NCBI RefSeq assembly: GCF_033783015.1
Contig: NZ_CP123907.1
Coordinates: forward strand, 1,550,001 to 1,614,000
DNA length: 64,000 nt
Origin: Corynebacterium sp. 21KM1197
Lineage (GTDB): Bacteria; Actinomycetota; Actinomycetes; Mycobacteriales; Mycobacteriaceae
Direction of reading: 5' to 3'
Each line of letters starts with the position of its first letter. Positions within the stretch are counted from its first letter, which is position 1. The translations under genes and the position numbers were made by a program. This document shows positions 8,998 to 20,187 of the stretch, one piece after another. The notes under the pieces were generated by a model. That model was given only the letters and a program-made list of their open reading frames with translations, was not told the origin of the DNA and did no database searches.

Positions 8998-9728
8998 GCC
9001 TCACTCCCCTCCAGCCACACCAGGCCGACCTGGCGCCCCGTGCGTCCCTCGCGGCGATGGGAAAAGAACTGTTCATCGGCGATGGTATCGCGCGGGTCCA
9101 CGTCCACCGCCCGCACGCCCAGGCCCCGCAACTGCCGCACCAATCCCGCGCGCAGATCCAGGCCCGGCGTTCCCGCCTGCGTCCGGGTATAGGAGCCCGG
9201 CAGGCGGACCTCCACGTCCCGCGCCATCGCCTCGGGCACCTCGTAGGATTCCCCGGCGGCGGCAGGCCCCAACAGGGCGTGCACATTCTCCGGGCGCGCC
9301 CCGCAACGCGCCATCGCCTCGATCGTGCGCGGCAGGATTCCGTTGCGTGCGCCCAGACGGCCCGCGTGCACGGCCGCCACCACCCCGGCCTCCGTGTCGG
9401 AGAGCAGCACCGGCACGCAATCGGCCACCAGCACCGCCAGCACCAGATTCGGGGTGGTGGTCACCAGGGCGTCCGTGGCCGCCACCGGCTCGCTCTCGGG
9501 CTGCGTCACCACCGTCACCGTGTTGGTGTGTAACTGCTCCATCCACACAAAACGCTCGGCGGGCACGCCCACCACCTGCGCTAATCGACGCCGATTGGCC
9601 AGCACGTCCTGCGGATCGTCATCCACGTGCAGGGCCAGGTTAAAGGAGGAATAGGGGGCAGCAGAAACCCCGCCCGCGCGGCTCGTAAAAACCTTGCGGA
9701 CGGGGCGGGGGCTATCGGTCAGTGGCAT
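8994..9728 (-). CDS. pgeF: Laccase-domain (YfiH/PgeF-type) protein
   Basis: 244 residues. It has the family features SRAGGVS near the start, NLALHVDDD, the conserved DCVPVLL block and VVAAVHAGRLG with zinc-site histidine. Annotated polyphenol oxidases of this family act on purine nucleosides or as peptidoglycan editing factors. Its place between ftsZ and yggS fits the peptidoglycan role, though this is inference. It starts 11 bases after the ftsZ stop. Confidence 0.88.
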   Translation of the reverse strand: MPLTDSPRPVRKVFTSRAGGVSAAPYSSFNLALHVDDDPQDVLANRRRLAQVVGVPAERFVWMEQLHTNTVTVVTQPESEPVAATDALVTTTPNLVLAVLVADCVPVLLSDTEAGVVAAVHAGRLGARNGILPRTIEAMARCGARPENVHALLGPAAAGESYEVPEAMARDVEVRLPGSYTRTQAGTPGLDLRAGLVRQLRGLGVRAVDVDPRDTIADEQFFSHRREGRTGRQVGLVWLEGSEA

Positions 9729-9739
9729 ACCACCGGAAT

Positions 9740-10987
9740 CTAGCGCAGGAAATCCGGCACGTCGAGTTCATCGCCGTCATCATCGCGGCGTCGCCACTCA
9801 CGCTCCTCCTCGCGGTGGGTGAACAAGCCGCTGCCGCCCTCGCGGCGTCGCGGCGAGTCCAGGCGGTGCCGGGCGGGGGCCTCCTCCTCGCGGTGACGAT
9901 CCCGCTCCGCAAAGAGCGAGCCGCGCTCACCACTCGGGGCCGGGGTGGGATCCTCCGCCGGGGCCGCCGGAGCGGCCGGGGTTGCCGGTGCCGCGGGGGC
10001 CGCCTGCGCCTGCTCACGGGAGGAATCGCCCACGGCGTTGGTGGCGGCATCGAAGCCGGTGGCCACGATGGTCACGCGCACCTCGTCACCCAGGTTATCG
10101 TCGATGATCGTGCCCCAAATGAGGTTCACATCCTCATCGGCCTTGTCCTCCACCATCGAGTTCGCCTCGTAGACCTCGTGCAGGCCGAGGTCGGAGCCAC
10201 CCGCCACGGAGAGCAGCACGCCGGTGGCACCCTCCATCGTGGATTCCAGCAGCGGGGAGTTAATGGCCTGCTCGGCGGCGTTCATCACGCGGTTATCGCC
10301 GCGCGCGGAACCCACGCCCATGAGGGCGGAGCCGGCGTCGGCCATCACGGAGCGTACGTCCGCGAAGTCCACGTTGATCACACCGGGGGTGGTAATCAGG
10401 TTCGTGATGCCCTGCACGCCGTTGTGCAGCACCTCATCGGCCGCACGGAAGGCCTCCATCATGGAAAGGGTGGCATCGCCCAACTCCATCAAGCGATCGT
10501 TCGGGATCACGATGACGGTATCGCAGACCTCCTTGAGGGCGTCAATGCCCTCCAGCGCCTGGCGGGTGCGGCGCTTGCCCTCGAACTTAAAGGGGCGGGT
10601 GACCACGCCGATGGTCAGCGCGCCCATCTTCTTGGCGATCCCGGCTACCACGGGGGCCGCTCCGGTGCCCGTGCCGCCGCCCTCGCCCGCAGTCACGAAC
10701 ACCATGTCCGCGCCCTTGAGGGATTCCTCAATCTCCGACTTATGATCCTCCGCCGAGGCCCGGCCCACCTCCGGGTTCGCCCCGGCACCCAGGCCGCGAG
10801 TGGCCTCACGCCCGATGTCCAACTTCACGTCCGCGTCGGAGAACATCAGAGCCTGGGAATCGGTATTTACCGCAATGAACTCAACACCCTTGAGTCCCTC
10901 CTCGATCATGCGGTTCACGGCATTAACGCCACCGCCGCCGACGCCGACGACCTTGATGACGGCGAGGTAATTATTCGGAGAGGTCAT
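9740..10987 (-). CDS. ftsZ: Cell division GTPase FtsZ
   Basis: 415 residues. The tubulin-type GTP-binding signature GGGTGTG is at residues 103-109, after [13 protein letters not shown] in the N-terminus. The C-terminal third is a Pro/Ala then Arg/Glu-rich linker ending in the conserved tail [10 protein letters not shown], the docking peptide for SepF and other partners. It forms the Z-ring at midcell. A 146-base gap separates it from ftsQ and includes AT-rich sequence at 11018-11035, consistent with an ftsZ promoter. The best AAAGG ribosome-binding site is rather far (about 13 bases) from the ATG. Confidence 0.98.
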   Translation of the reverse strand: MTSPNNYLAVIKVVGVGGGGVNAVNRMIEEGLKGVEFIAVNTDSQALMFSDADVKLDIGREATRGLGAGANPEVGRASAEDHKSEIEESLKGADMVFVTAGEGGGTGTGAAPVVAGIAKKMGALTIGVVTRPFKFEGKRRTRQALEGIDALKEVCDTVIVIPNDRLMELGDATLSMMEAFRAADEVLHNGVQGITNLITTPGVINVDFADVRSVMADAGSALMGVGSARGDNRVMNAAEQAINSPLLESTMEGATGVLLSVAGGSDLGLHEVYEANSMVEDKADEDVNLIWGTIIDDNLGDEVRVTIVATGFDAATNAVGDSSREQAQAAPAAPATPAAPAAPAEDPTPAPSGERGSLFAERDRHREEEAPARHRLDSPRRREGGSGLFTHREEEREWRRRDDDGDELDVPDFLR

Positions 10988-11133
10988 GAGATGCGGCTCG
11001 CCTTTCAGAAGAGTTGAGGGTTCTATAAAAATCTACGTTGTCCATCATGAGGGAAAAACCCGCCGGAGTGGCGGACATTTGCGGCGGCGTGTCGTAACCC
11101 TCAAGTGTTCCTTGAGAGTCCCGAGAGACACGG

Positions 11134-11856
11134 CTACCGCACCGTGACCAACCGGGGATTAGACACATCCCACCGCTGCCCCTCGCGGGTGAGCACCGTG
11201 CGCATGGCCAGGGCCTTATCCTGATAATCCTCCAGGGAACCCCAGTACACCACGCGCCCATCGGCAAGGCGGAACTCTATCTCCCATTGGTTGGGCACGG
11301 ACACCGAGGCTACCTGCGCGCGCACGCCGGGATCAACGGCATTAACGGCCTCCACCAGAGTTTTCATCGTAGCCTCATCGTTCACGCCCTCGCCGGTGGC
11401 CTCCACCGTGCCCTCCGGGGGCTCGCCATAGGCAAAGGCCTGACCGTGGGTATCAATGAGCAGGCTCTGATCCCCCTCCCGCTTAAACAGCACGGGAGCG
11501 TGCTCCGTGACCGCGATGTGCACCGTGGACGGCAGGGAGCGCGAGACCGTCACGCTATCCACCCATTCCAGTTGCGCCACCGCCGTGGCCGCCGCAGACT
11601 CGTTCACCCGCACCAGGTTCTGTCCCTCCGCCACGCCGCTGATCTCCCGCACCTGCTCAACCGGCAGGTGATGAGTACCCGTGACCTCCACGGCGGAGAC
11701 TTTCAGCACCGGCTGCGTCCACAACACCGCCGCCGCGCCCGCCAGGAGCACCACTATCGACGCCGCTATGATCAGCCACACCCGCAGGGAGAGCCTTCGC
11801 CGCGCCGCCTCCGCCTGCTGTGCTTTCTGTGTTTTCCGCCAAGGAAAAGAAGCCAT
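11134..11856 (-). CDS. ftsQ: Divisome protein FtsQ/DivIB
   Basis: 240 residues from ATG 11856 (MASFPWRK); a longer frame to 11892 would run into murC. A GAGG ribosome-binding site lies nine bases upstream. One N-terminal transmembrane helix (WLIIAASIVVLLAGAAAVLW) follows a basic cytoplasmic stretch, then a POTRA domain (LKVSAVEVTGTHHL) and the FtsQ beta domain. It links FtsI/FtsW to the early divisome through FtsL and DivIC-type partners. It starts 10 bases after the murC stop. Confidence 0.94.
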   Translation of the reverse strand: MASFPWRKTQKAQQAEAARRRLSLRVWLIIAASIVVLLAGAAAVLWTQPVLKVSAVEVTGTHHLPVEQVREISGVAEGQNLVRVNESAAATAVAQLEWVDSVTVSRSLPSTVHIAVTEHAPVLFKREGDQSLLIDTHGQAFAYGEPPEGTVEATGEGVNDEATMKTLVEAVNAVDPGVRAQVASVSVPNQWEIEFRLADGRVVYWGSLEDYQDKALAMRTVLTREGQRWDVSNPRLVTVR

Positions 11857-11866
11857 GCGAATAACC

Positions 11867-13309
11867 TCAGAGCCCCAGCTCGTCGAGCACACGCGGGCCC
11901 AGGTGCGTCACCGAACCCGCGCCCATCGTCAGCACCATATCCCCCGGCCGCGCCCACCGGGCGATCCGGGCGGGTGCGGCATCAAAGTCCGGCTCCCGCA
12001 CCGCCACCCCGGGATCCATCTCCCGGGAGATCAGCCCGGAATCCACGCCCTCGCGGGGCTGCTCGCGGGCACCGAAAATATCCAGGAGCACCACGTGATC
12101 GGCCAGGCTCAGCGCGCGAGCGAACTCCCCGGCAAACTCCACGGTGCGGGAATAAAGGTGCGGCTGGAACACCACGCCCACGCGCCCGCCTTCTCCGGCG
12201 GCCTCCTGCGCCGCGCGCGCGGCGCTGAGCACGGCCTCCACCTCCGTGGGGTGATGGGCGTAATCGTCGTACACCTCCACTCCGGCGGCCTCGCCCTTGC
12301 GCTCAAAGCGGCGTCGCACGCCATCAAAGCTGGAGACCCCCTCGGCCAAGGCCTGCGGGGAGCCACCGGCGAGGTATCCCGCGCTGATCGCCGCCGTGGC
12401 ATTGAGCGCCATGTGGCGCCCGGGGATACCCAGGTCGATCCGCACCTGCGTGCCGTCCAGGTTCACCTCCGCGCGGGTGCCGGAGGCGGTGGCCTCCATC
12501 GCCGTCACGGTGGCCAGCATCGTGATCTCCGGGTGCCGCGCGGCGGCCTCGGCCGTGCCATAACCGCGCACGCTGACCCCGCGCGCCTGGGCCCGCAGGG
12601 CCACGCCCACCGCGTGCTCGTCCTCCACGCACACCACCATGTGCCCACCGGGAGCGATCCTGGCGGCAAAGTCCTCGAATACCTGGAAATACGCCTCCGC
12701 GCTGCCAAAGTAATCCAGGTGATCCGGTTCCACGTTGGTCACCACCGCCACCTGCGGGCGATACCGCAGCAGGGAGGCATCGGATTCATCTGCCTCGGCC
12801 ACAAAGGCCGTGCCGCCGCCGTGATGCGCGCCCAGGCCATCGCGGTTGAGCTGCCCGCCAATCGCATAACTGGGGTCCAACCCCGCCTCGCGCATGGCCA
12901 CCACCGTCATGGAGGTGGTGGAGGTCTTGCCGTGGGTTCCTGCGATGAGCACCTGCTGTAAGCCCTCCATCAGGAGGGCCAGGAGGTCGGAGCGGCGGAT
13001 CACCTCAATGCCGTGCGCGCGGGCGGCCATAAGTTCCGGGTTATCCTGCGGGATCGCGGCAAAGGAGGTCACCACGGCCGTGGGCAGGTGGCCGGATAGC
13101 GTGAGGTTCTCCTCCGCGTGGCCCACCGCAATCACGGCCCCGGCCTGGCGCAGGGAGTCCACCACGGCGGAATCGGACATATCGGAGCCGGTGACCGTCA
13201 TTCCCCTATCCAGCAGGATCCGCGCGAGCCCGGACATTCCCGCACCGCCAATGCCCACGAGGTGCACTCGCTCTAAGGAGAGCGCCGGAGTGGTTTCAGG
13301 GGAGGTCAT
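11867..13309 (-). CDS. murC: UDP-N-acetylmuramate-L-alanine ligase
   Basis: 480 residues. Adds L-Ala to UDP-MurNAc, the first amino-acid step of peptidoglycan precursor synthesis. Mur-ligase marks are the N-terminal [15 protein letters not shown] (UDP-substrate domain), the ATP loop [10 protein letters not shown] near residue 120, and the EADESD and DDYAHHPTE blocks. It lies between murG (33-base gap) and ftsQ in the dcw operon. Confidence 0.97.
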   Translation of the reverse strand: MTSPETTPALSLERVHLVGIGGAGMSGLARILLDRGMTVTGSDMSDSAVVDSLRQAGAVIAVGHAEENLTLSGHLPTAVVTSFAAIPQDNPELMAARAHGIEVIRRSDLLALLMEGLQQVLIAGTHGKTSTTSMTVVAMREAGLDPSYAIGGQLNRDGLGAHHGGGTAFVAEADESDASLLRYRPQVAVVTNVEPDHLDYFGSAEAYFQVFEDFAARIAPGGHMVVCVEDEHAVGVALRAQARGVSVRGYGTAEAAARHPEITMLATVTAMEATASGTRAEVNLDGTQVRIDLGIPGRHMALNATAAISAGYLAGGSPQALAEGVSSFDGVRRRFERKGEAAGVEVYDDYAHHPTEVEAVLSAARAAQEAAGEGGRVGVVFQPHLYSRTVEFAGEFARALSLADHVVLLDIFGAREQPREGVDSGLISREMDPGVAVREPDFDAAPARIARWARPGDMVLTMGAGSVTHLGPRVLDELGL

Positions 13310-13342
13310 GGGGGTCCTTTCTCGGTGGGGTATGAGTGCTGG

Positions 13343-14422
13343 TCAGGCCAGGGCGGCGGCCACGCGATCCGCGATGACCTCCGCCGCGTTATTACCGGCG
13401 CGGGCCGCGGCGGCCCGGCGCATCTTCTGGTGCTCGTGGGGGTTGGACAAAATGCTCAGTACCTCGCTGGCCAGGCAATCCCCGCTGAGATCTCCGTCCG
13501 AGATGGTGCGCGCGGCCCCGGCCTTGATCACGTCCTTGGCATTAAGCCCTTGCTCCCCGTTGCCGTGCGGCAGCGGCACGTAGATCGCCGGGAGATGCGC
13601 GGCCGTCACCTCCGCCACCGTCATGGCCCCGGAGCGGCACACAATCAGATCCGCCACGGCATAGGCCGCCGCCATATCCGTGATAAAGGGCAGGGGCACG
13701 TAGTGTTCGCGCGGCTGCGGGGCCTCGTTCTTCTTGCCGTAGGCGTGCAGCACCTGGATTCCCGCCCCGGTGATCTCGTCCAGGGCCTTGGCCAGGGCCT
13801 TGTTCAGGCTCATCGCCCCCTGGGAACCGCCGGTGACCAGCACCGTGGAACGATCCACGTCCAGCCCCCACTCGGCGCGGCCGCGCTCGGCGGCCACCCC
13901 CTCGCGGTCATGGGAGAGCGAGGAGCGAATGGGAATCCCCACCACGTCACCCTTCATTCCGGAACCGGAAACGGCATTAAAGCCCGTGCCGCCCAGGCGC
14001 ACGCCCAGTTTATTGGCCAGCCCGGCCTTGGCATTGGCCTCATGCACATAAAAGGGCAGACCTAGGCTGGCCGCCGCCAGATACGCCGGGGCGGCCACGT
14101 ATCCGCCAAAGCCCACCAGGGCGTCGGCGGAGACCTCGCGCAGGATCTTCTTGGTCTCCTGAACCGCGCCGCGCACCCGCAGCGGGAGGCGCATCAGATC
14201 GGCGTTGAGTTTGCGCGGCACGGGCACCGGCGGAATCATCTTGAGGTCAAAGCCCCGCGCGGGCACCAGATCCTTTTCCAGGCCGCGCTCGGTTCCCAGA
14301 GCCGTGACCCTCATGCCGTGCCGATCCCGCAGAGCCTCGGCCACCGCCAAGGCCGGTTCGATGTGCCCCGCCGTGCCGCCGCCAGCGACCACGATGGACG
14401 GGCTCTGAGATTGTTGCGCCAT
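13343..14422 (-). CDS. murG: Lipid II synthase MurG (GT28)
   Basis: 359 residues. Transfers GlcNAc from UDP-GlcNAc to lipid I on the inner face of the membrane. The first glycine-rich loop is VVAGGGTAGHIEPALA, the second is VTGGSQGAMSLNKAL, and the donor-site block is CRSGAMTVAEVTAAHLP. It starts three bases after the ftsW stop, indicating tight coupling. Confidence 0.97.
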   Translation of the reverse strand: MAQQSQSPSIVVAGGGTAGHIEPALAVAEALRDRHGMRVTALGTERGLEKDLVPARGFDLKMIPPVPVPRKLNADLMRLPLRVRGAVQETKKILREVSADALVGFGGYVAAPAYLAAASLGLPFYVHEANAKAGLANKLGVRLGGTGFNAVSGSGMKGDVVGIPIRSSLSHDREGVAAERGRAEWGLDVDRSTVLVTGGSQGAMSLNKALAKALDEITGAGIQVLHAYGKKNEAPQPREHYVPLPFITDMAAAYAVADLIVCRSGAMTVAEVTAAHLPAIYVPLPHGNGEQGLNAKDVIKAGAARTISDGDLSGDCLASEVLSILSNPHEHQKMRRAAAARAGNNAAEVIADRVAAALA

Positions 14423-14425
14423 GTC

Positions 14426-16003
14426 TTACTTGCTTCTCCTTGTTCGTGGCTGCCGGGACGCCCTGGGCTGACCCCCGGAAGCAGATCCTCGGGGCCGAGG
14501 ATTGCGCGTAGGAACACTATCGTAATCCCGGCGAGGACGCGGCGAATCCACAGGGGCACCCGTGCCAGCCACCGGGCGCGCAGGCCGCTTCGGTGGTTGG
14601 CCCGCAGGCCGCTCCGCCTGGGCCGACCGCCTGGGCCGCCCCGTCACCGGCTGCCCAAATCTGGCCTGCCGCTCCTCCTCGGTGCTGCCGCGCCGCACGC
14701 CCTGGGGGCGTCGGGAGTTCTCCGGGTGCTCGTCCGCGTCCGGCTCCGCGATCAGCAACAGCCGATCGAACATCGGGCGGCCGTAGGACTTCACCGCGGA
14801 CACCGCCTCCGGCTCGTGGCGCGCCACGTTGGCCAGCAAGCCCATGGAGGTCAGGGTGATGATCGCGGAGGTACCGCCGGCGGAAATCATGGGCAGCTGA
14901 ATACCCGTCACCGGAAGCAAGCCCACAACGTACCCGATATTGATGAATGCCTGGGACACAATGCCCGCCGTAAGCGTGGCCGCCAGGAGAGACTGATAAT
15001 TATCCCGCGCGCGCAGGGCAGTGCGGAAGCCAAAAAAGCCCAACACGCCAAAGAGCGCGATGACCACTACCCCGCCCCACAGGCCCAATTCCTCACCGAT
15101 GATGGCAAAGATAAAGTCATTGCGGGCCTCGGGGAGGTAGAACCATTTGGCGCGGGACTGCCCCAGCCCCACCCCACCCACGGAGCCATCGGCCAGGGAT
15201 AAAAAGCCCTGGTAGGACTGGAAGGCGGTGCCCCGGGTGTCATCGAAGTGCCCAAAGAGCGCGTCAAAGTACACGTGGAAGCGGTGCGAGCGGAAACCGC
15301 CCACCGCCAGCACCGCCGCCATGCCGATAAAACCAAAGGCCAGCGCCGCCACGATCCAGCGGTGCGATACCCCGGCAAAAAGCAGCACAAAGAGCACCAC
15401 GATGGCAAAGGAAATGGCCATGCCCAGGTCGCCCTCCGCCATAATCAGCAGCATGAGTGCAATAGCAATACCCGTAAAAACCGTGTAGGGACTGCGCAGA
15501 CCGGAACTCTCCACCCGTCGATTAGCCAAAAAGTGCGAACCGAAAATGGCAATCGCCACCTTGGCAAACTCCGAGGGCTGCAAGCGCAGCGGCCCCAGCA
15601 CGATCCAGGACTGGGAGCCCACCTCCTCGCGGCCGGTACCAATGCCTGGAATCAACACCGCGATGAGCAGCACCACGGCCACCAGCAAGATCCCGGTGGC
15701 CCACTTGCGCACCGTCTGCGGCGGGATCTTCAGGCACACCCAGAACATCAGCAGGCCCGCCGCCACCATGCTGCCCTGGCGCAGCGCGGTGCTCCACACC
15801 GTGGCTCCCTCGATGATGGACCAGGTCATGGAGGAGGACATCACCATCACCAGGCCAATGCCGGTGAGCAGGAAAACGGTGATGCGCAGCATCAGGTAAT
15901 CCAGGCCGGGCTGCCCGTCCATCGCGCGATTGAGCCGACGAATCGCCTGGGTAATCCTTGAGGGTGGCTCGGTGGGGGCCGTCGGTGCGGTGGTGGTGCT
16001 CAT
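14426..16003 (-). CDS. ftsW: SEDS glycosyltransferase FtsW
   Basis: 525 residues. A SEDS-family membrane protein with about ten helices, which polymerises septal peptidoglycan together with FtsI. Family blocks are SQSWIVLGPLRLQPSEFAK, the loop with AEARNDFIFAIIGEELG-type sequence, and LPVTGIQLPMISAGGTS. About 115 residues after the last helix form an Arg/Pro-rich basic cytoplasmic tail (RRPQGVRRGST to the end). A long C-terminal tail is typical of actinobacterial FtsW, and the E. coli protein lacks it. Confidence 0.95.
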   Translation of the reverse strand: MSTTTAPTAPTEPPSRITQAIRRLNRAMDGQPGLDYLMLRITVFLLTGIGLVMVMSSSMTWSIIEGATVWSTALRQGSMVAAGLLMFWVCLKIPPQTVRKWATGILLVAVVLLIAVLIPGIGTGREEVGSQSWIVLGPLRLQPSEFAKVAIAIFGSHFLANRRVESSGLRSPYTVFTGIAIALMLLIMAEGDLGMAISFAIVVLFVLLFAGVSHRWIVAALAFGFIGMAAVLAVGGFRSHRFHVYFDALFGHFDDTRGTAFQSYQGFLSLADGSVGGVGLGQSRAKWFYLPEARNDFIFAIIGEELGLWGGVVVIALFGVLGFFGFRTALRARDNYQSLLAATLTAGIVSQAFINIGYVVGLLPVTGIQLPMISAGGTSAIITLTSMGLLANVARHEPEAVSAVKSYGRPMFDRLLLIAEPDADEHPENSRRPQGVRRGSTEEERQARFGQPVTGRPRRSAQAERPAGQPPKRPARPVAGTGAPVDSPRPRRDYDSVPTRNPRPRGSASGGQPRASRQPRTRRSK

Positions 16004-16019
16004 CTGGGTTCTCCCTGTC

Positions 16020-17519
16020 CTACCTCGACGGTGGTTCCGGTTCTGCTGTGACCTGCTTATCGACGCCGCCGCTATCGACGCCCTGTGTGCCCTGCTCGGC
16101 CGCCGCCCGCAGCGCCGCCGCAGCGAACATATCGCCGCGCTGCCCCATGCCGGTGTACATATCCAGGGAGGCCGCCGCCGGGGCCAGCAGCACCGTGTCC
16201 CCCGGCCTCGCCACCCGCTGCGCGATCTTGCCCACCGCCATCATGGCCGCGCGCGGGTCCGTTTCCGCCACGCTGTGTACCTCCACCTGGGGAGCATGGG
16301 CGCGCAAGGCCTCCTCGATGAGGCCGCGATCCTGCCCCAGCACGATCGCCGCGCGCATGCGGGAACCATAGCCGCGCACCAGGTCGGTGACGTCCGCGCC
16401 CTTGAGTTGGCCGCCGGCCACCCACACCACGGATTCCTCGGCGGCCAGGGCCGCCTCGGCAGCGTGGGGGTTGGTGGCCTTGGAGTTGTCCACCCAGCGC
16501 ACGCCGCCGTGCTCGCTCACCACGTGCCCGCGGTGCCCGGCCACGTGGAAATCGCGCAACGCCTCCGCGATGGCCTCCGGGCTCACGCCCTGGCTGCGCG
16601 CCACGGCCGCCGCCGCCAGGGCGTCGAGCACCCCGGCGGGGCCAGCGGGCTCGATCCCCTCGACCGGGGCCAGCGCAATCGGTGCCGCCTGTGCATCGGG
16701 GTTTTCTTCCCCACCGCGCAGGGTCATCGCATCCACCAGGTGCCCGCCCAATACACCCACGCCACCGGGAGCGGGTTTACTCAGGCCGAAGGGAATGATC
16801 TTTTCTTCCAGTCCCTCGGCCCGCACGAGGTCGCGCACCTCGGGGCTATCCATGCCCGCCACCGCCACGGGGCCACGCAGGGCCTTGGCCTTGGCGGCGG
16901 CGTAGGCCGCGTAGGAGCCGTGCCAGTCCAGGTGATCCTCCGCGAGGTTAAGCAATACCCCGGCGTCGGGAGTAAAGCGCTGCGACCAGTAAAGCTGGAA
17001 GCTGGAGAGTTCCGCCACCAGCACGTCCACGCGGGCCTCGCCCGCCTCGGACAACACATCGCCCACCGCCGTGCCGATATTGCCCACGGCCTGCGCGCGG
17101 AATCCTCCGCGCTGCATCATGGCCGCCAGCATGGCGGTGGTGGTGGTCTTGCCGTTCGTGCCCGTGACCGCCAGCCAGGTGCGGCGCGGTCCAAACACCC
17201 CAGCCTGGTCGAGCCGCCAGGCCAACTCCACGTCACCCAGCACCGGGATCTCGCGCAGCCGGGCCTGCTCAAACAGTTCCGTCTCCGGCCGCCACCCCGG
17301 CGAGGTCACCACCAGGGAGTAATGCTCCAGCCGCGCCAGGGCCGTCTGCGTGTCCAGGGCGCCCTGCGCCCTATCGTCCACCAGGGAGTATTCCACGCCA
17401 ATCGCTTCGCACATGCGCGCGGTGGCCGTGCCGGATACCCCGGCGCCCGCGATCAGGACGGGGCCACGCAGGTCGGCGGGGATGTTCTCTCGAAGCACAG
17501 AGTTATTCGTATTATTCAT
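16020..17519 (-). CDS. murD: UDP-N-acetylmuramoylalanine-D-glutamate ligase
   Basis: 499 residues. Adds D-Glu to UDP-MurNAc-L-Ala. ATP loop GTNGKTTTTAML, then VAELSSFQL, NLAEDHLDWHG and the C-terminal VDNSKATNPHAA block. The start is the ATG at 17519, three bases after the mraY stop. Length and motifs are normal. Confidence 0.97.
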   Translation of the reverse strand: MNNTNNSVLRENIPADLRGPVLIAGAGVSGTATARMCEAIGVEYSLVDDRAQGALDTQTALARLEHYSLVVTSPGWRPETELFEQARLREIPVLGDVELAWRLDQAGVFGPRRTWLAVTGTNGKTTTTAMLAAMMQRGGFRAQAVGNIGTAVGDVLSEAGEARVDVLVAELSSFQLYWSQRFTPDAGVLLNLAEDHLDWHGSYAAYAAAKAKALRGPVAVAGMDSPEVRDLVRAEGLEEKIIPFGLSKPAPGGVGVLGGHLVDAMTLRGGEENPDAQAAPIALAPVEGIEPAGPAGVLDALAAAAVARSQGVSPEAIAEALRDFHVAGHRGHVVSEHGGVRWVDNSKATNPHAAEAALAAEESVVWVAGGQLKGADVTDLVRGYGSRMRAAIVLGQDRGLIEEALRAHAPQVEVHSVAETDPRAAMMAVGKIAQRVARPGDTVLLAPAAASLDMYTGMGQRGDMFAAAALRAAAEQGTQGVDSGGVDKQVTAEPEPPSR

Positions 17520-17522
17520 GTC

Positions 17523-18662
17523 TTAGGCCCCCATGCCCTCGGCCAGGGCCACCACGGTGTATTCATCGGTGGCACCCACCCACTCGCCGTAGAACAGGGC
17601 CATGCCCACGGCCACTGCCAGCGCCGCGATGATCCAGAAGCGGATCACCACCGTGGTTTCCGCCCAGCCGCCGTTTTCAAAGTGGTGGTGAATGGGGGCC
17701 ATGCGGAAGAAGCGCTTGCCGGTGGCCTTGAACACCGCCACCTGGATCACCACGGAGGAAACCTCCATCACAAAGAGGATGCCAAAGAGGATCATCAGCA
17801 GCTCCGTGTGCGAGACCACGGAGAGGCCCGCCACCAGGCCACCGAGCGCCAGGGAGCCGGTATCGCCCATGAAGATCTTGGCCGGGGCCGCGTTCCACCA
17901 CAAAAAGCCCAGGCAGGCGCCCAGGGCCGCCGCGGCGATCACCGCGAGGTCCAGCGGATCGCGCACCGAGTAGCAGCCGGGGCCCACCTGCTCTGAGCAG
18001 GAATTGCGGTACTGCCAGAAGGTGAGAACCATGTACCCGCCCATCACCAGGGAGGTCACGCCCGCCGCCAGGCCGTCCAGCCCGTCGGTGAGATTCACGG
18101 CGTTTGACCACGCGCTGATCAGAATCACCATGAACGCGATGAAAAAGATCAGGCCGATTCCCCCGCCCAGGGCCAGATCCACGGTGGGAATATCGCGGAT
18201 AAAGGAGAGATTGGTGGAGCCGGGGGTGATGCCCTTATCGTTGGGGAATTGCAGCACCAACACCGCAAAGGCGATGCCCAGCACCAATTGGCCCACCAGT
18301 TTCCCGGTCTTATTCAGGCCCAGGTTGCGGGATTTAAAAAGCTTGATGGAATCATCGGCAAAGCCCAGGGCGCCCAGCCCCAGGGTGAGCCCGAGGACGA
18401 GGAGACCGGAGGCCGTAAAGCCCCGCGATCCCGTCTCCGTAATGAGGGCATACAGGCCGGTGACGACGTAGCCCATCACGATGCCCGCGATGATGGCAAT
18501 GCCACCCATCGTGGGAGTGCCGCGCTTGCGCAGGTGGGATTTGGGGCCATCCTCCCGAATCTCCTGGCCCAGCCCCTCGCTGCTGAATCTCTTGATCAGA
18601 ATGGGGGTGGTCACGATGGAGACGAGGAAACTAACGATTCCTGCGATGATGATGTGGGTCAC
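17523..18662 (-). CDS. mraY: Phospho-MurNAc-pentapeptide transferase
   Basis: 379 residues, GTG start. An integral membrane enzyme with about ten helices that makes lipid I from UDP-MurNAc-pentapeptide and undecaprenyl phosphate. The family blocks KRGTPTMGG, the DDxxK-like [20 protein letters not shown] and MAPIHHHFE are all visible. It lies 20 bases after the murF stop. Confidence 0.97.
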   Translation of the reverse strand: MTHIIIAGIVSFLVSIVTTPILIKRFSSEGLGQEIREDGPKSHLRKRGTPTMGGIAIIAGIVMGYVVTGLYALITETGSRGFTASGLLVLGLTLGLGALGFADDSIKLFKSRNLGLNKTGKLVGQLVLGIAFAVLVLQFPNDKGITPGSTNLSFIRDIPTVDLALGGGIGLIFFIAFMVILISAWSNAVNLTDGLDGLAAGVTSLVMGGYMVLTFWQYRNSCSEQVGPGCYSVRDPLDLAVIAAAALGACLGFLWWNAAPAKIFMGDTGSLALGGLVAGLSVVSHTELLMILFGILFVMEVSSVVIQVAVFKATGKRFFRMAPIHHHFENGGWAETTVVIRFWIIAALAVAVGMALFYGEWVGATDEYTVVALAEGMGA

Positions 18663-18682
18663 GGGGATTCCTTCGCCTGCTT

Positions 18683-20173
18683 TTACCTAGAAACGTCTCG
18701 GGTGTCATCTTGCGCGCTCGCCAGGCGCTCGGCCACTCGCCAGAGCCCCTGGGAATTGGAGGCCTTCACCAGCACGGCGTCGCCGGGGCTCAGGAGGCCT
18801 TGAAGCTGCGCCACGGCGGCGTCGATAGTGTCCACCACGCTCGTGCGCACGCCGCCGGCCGCGGCCTCCTCGGCCGTCGCCCGGCAGGCCTCGCTCGCAC
18901 CCACCATCACCAGGTCCGCGATGTGGTAGCGCGCTACCTCCCGGCCGAGTTCCCGGTGAGCGGCCACCGCCTCGGCGCCGAGTTCGCTCATCTCGCCCAG
19001 CACCGCCACGGAGCGCGCCTCCGTGCGTGCCGATGCCGTGTAGGCCAGCGCCGCGATGCCCGCGCGCATGGAGTCAGGATTGGCATTATAGGCATCGTTG
19101 ATCACCGTCACGCCATCGGCTCGGGTATGCACGTCCATGCGGTGCGCGGACGCCGTGACGTGCTGCGATAGCGCCGCAGCCACCTGCTCCAGGGTCAGGC
19201 CGCTTTCCAGGCCCACCGCCGCGGCCGCCAGGGCGTTGGAGACCTGGTGCGCGCCAAAGACCTGGAGTTTCACCCGCACGCTCTCCCCCCGATGGTTCAG
19301 GGTAAAGGCGGCGCGGGCCACGTCGTCGAGGTCGATCTGCGTGGCACGCAGGTCCGCCTCCCGCCTGTCCTCGGCGGAAAAGGTGAGCACCCGCGCCTGG
19401 GTGCGCCGGGCCATGGGCAGCACGTAATCATCGTCGGCGTTGAGGATCGCCACGCCCTCGCGCGGCAGCGCCTCCACGAGTTCGCCCTTGGCCTGGGCGA
19501 TGTTCTCCCGGGAGCCAAACTCCCCCAGGTGTGCGCTGCCCACGTTGAGTTCCACGCCCAGGTGCGGCGGGGCGATCTGAGCCAGGTGGGCGATGTGCCC
19601 CAGGCCGCGCGCGCTCATCTCCGCCACGAGGAACCTCGTGTCCGGCTCGCACCGCAGGGCGGTATAGGGGTGCCCGATCTCGTTATTAAAGGAACCGGGG
19701 GGCGCCACCGTGGGCCCCAGGTGCCGCAGCACCGAGGCGATCAGATCCTTCGTGGAGGTCTTGCCCGCCGAGCCCGTCACGCCGATCACCCGCAACCCGT
19801 GTTCCCGGCTGAGTTCCCGCACCACCGCGCGCGCCAGGTCAGAGAGCGCCGTCACCACGGCCGCCGCCGAGCCATCGGCATCGTGGCGGAAAAGTTCCGC
19901 GTTGCTGTCCGTCTTGCCCTGGGGCTTAACGACGATCGCGGGTACCCCCACCGGGCGCGCCGCCAGCACCGCGACCGCCCCGGCCTCCACGGCGGTGCGG
20001 GCATAATCGTGCCCGTCCACGCGGGCACCGGGCAGGGCCACGAATAAACCGCCGGGGGTGACCTTGCGGGAATCAAACTCCACAAATCCCGTCACCTGGG
20101 CCTGCGGATCGGGAACATCGTGCAATTCCCCGCCGACAATATCGGCTATCTGTGCGAGTGAAAGCGGTATCAT
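18683..20173 (-). CDS. murF: UDP-MurNAc-tripeptide-D-alanyl-D-alanine ligase
   Basis: 496 residues. Adds D-Ala-D-Ala to finish the UDP-MurNAc-pentapeptide. It has the [16 protein letters not shown]-terminal block, the ATP loop [14 protein letters not shown] near residue 130, NEIGHP and [14 protein letters not shown]. No ddl gene is in the window, so the D-Ala-D-Ala ligase must be elsewhere. Confidence 0.97.
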   Translation of the reverse strand: MIPLSLAQIADIVGGELHDVPDPQAQVTGFVEFDSRKVTPGGLFVALPGARVDGHDYARTAVEAGAVAVLAARPVGVPAIVVKPQGKTDSNAELFRHDADGSAAAVVTALSDLARAVVRELSREHGLRVIGVTGSAGKTSTKDLIASVLRHLGPTVAPPGSFNNEIGHPYTALRCEPDTRFLVAEMSARGLGHIAHLAQIAPPHLGVELNVGSAHLGEFGSRENIAQAKGELVEALPREGVAILNADDDYVLPMARRTQARVLTFSAEDRREADLRATQIDLDDVARAAFTLNHRGESVRVKLQVFGAHQVSNALAAAAVGLESGLTLEQVAAALSQHVTASAHRMDVHTRADGVTVINDAYNANPDSMRAGIAALAYTASARTEARSVAVLGEMSELGAEAVAAHRELGREVARYHIADLVMVGASEACRATAEEAAAGGVRTSVVDTIDAAVAQLQGLLSPGDAVLVKASNSQGLWRVAERLASAQDDTRDVSR

Positions 20174-20187
20174 GGGCTTTTAAAGAT

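Noticed and set aside
15930-17996. Long plus-strand open frame opposite ftsW, murD and mraY
   Set aside because: Crosses three well-supported genes and has no protein-like composition.
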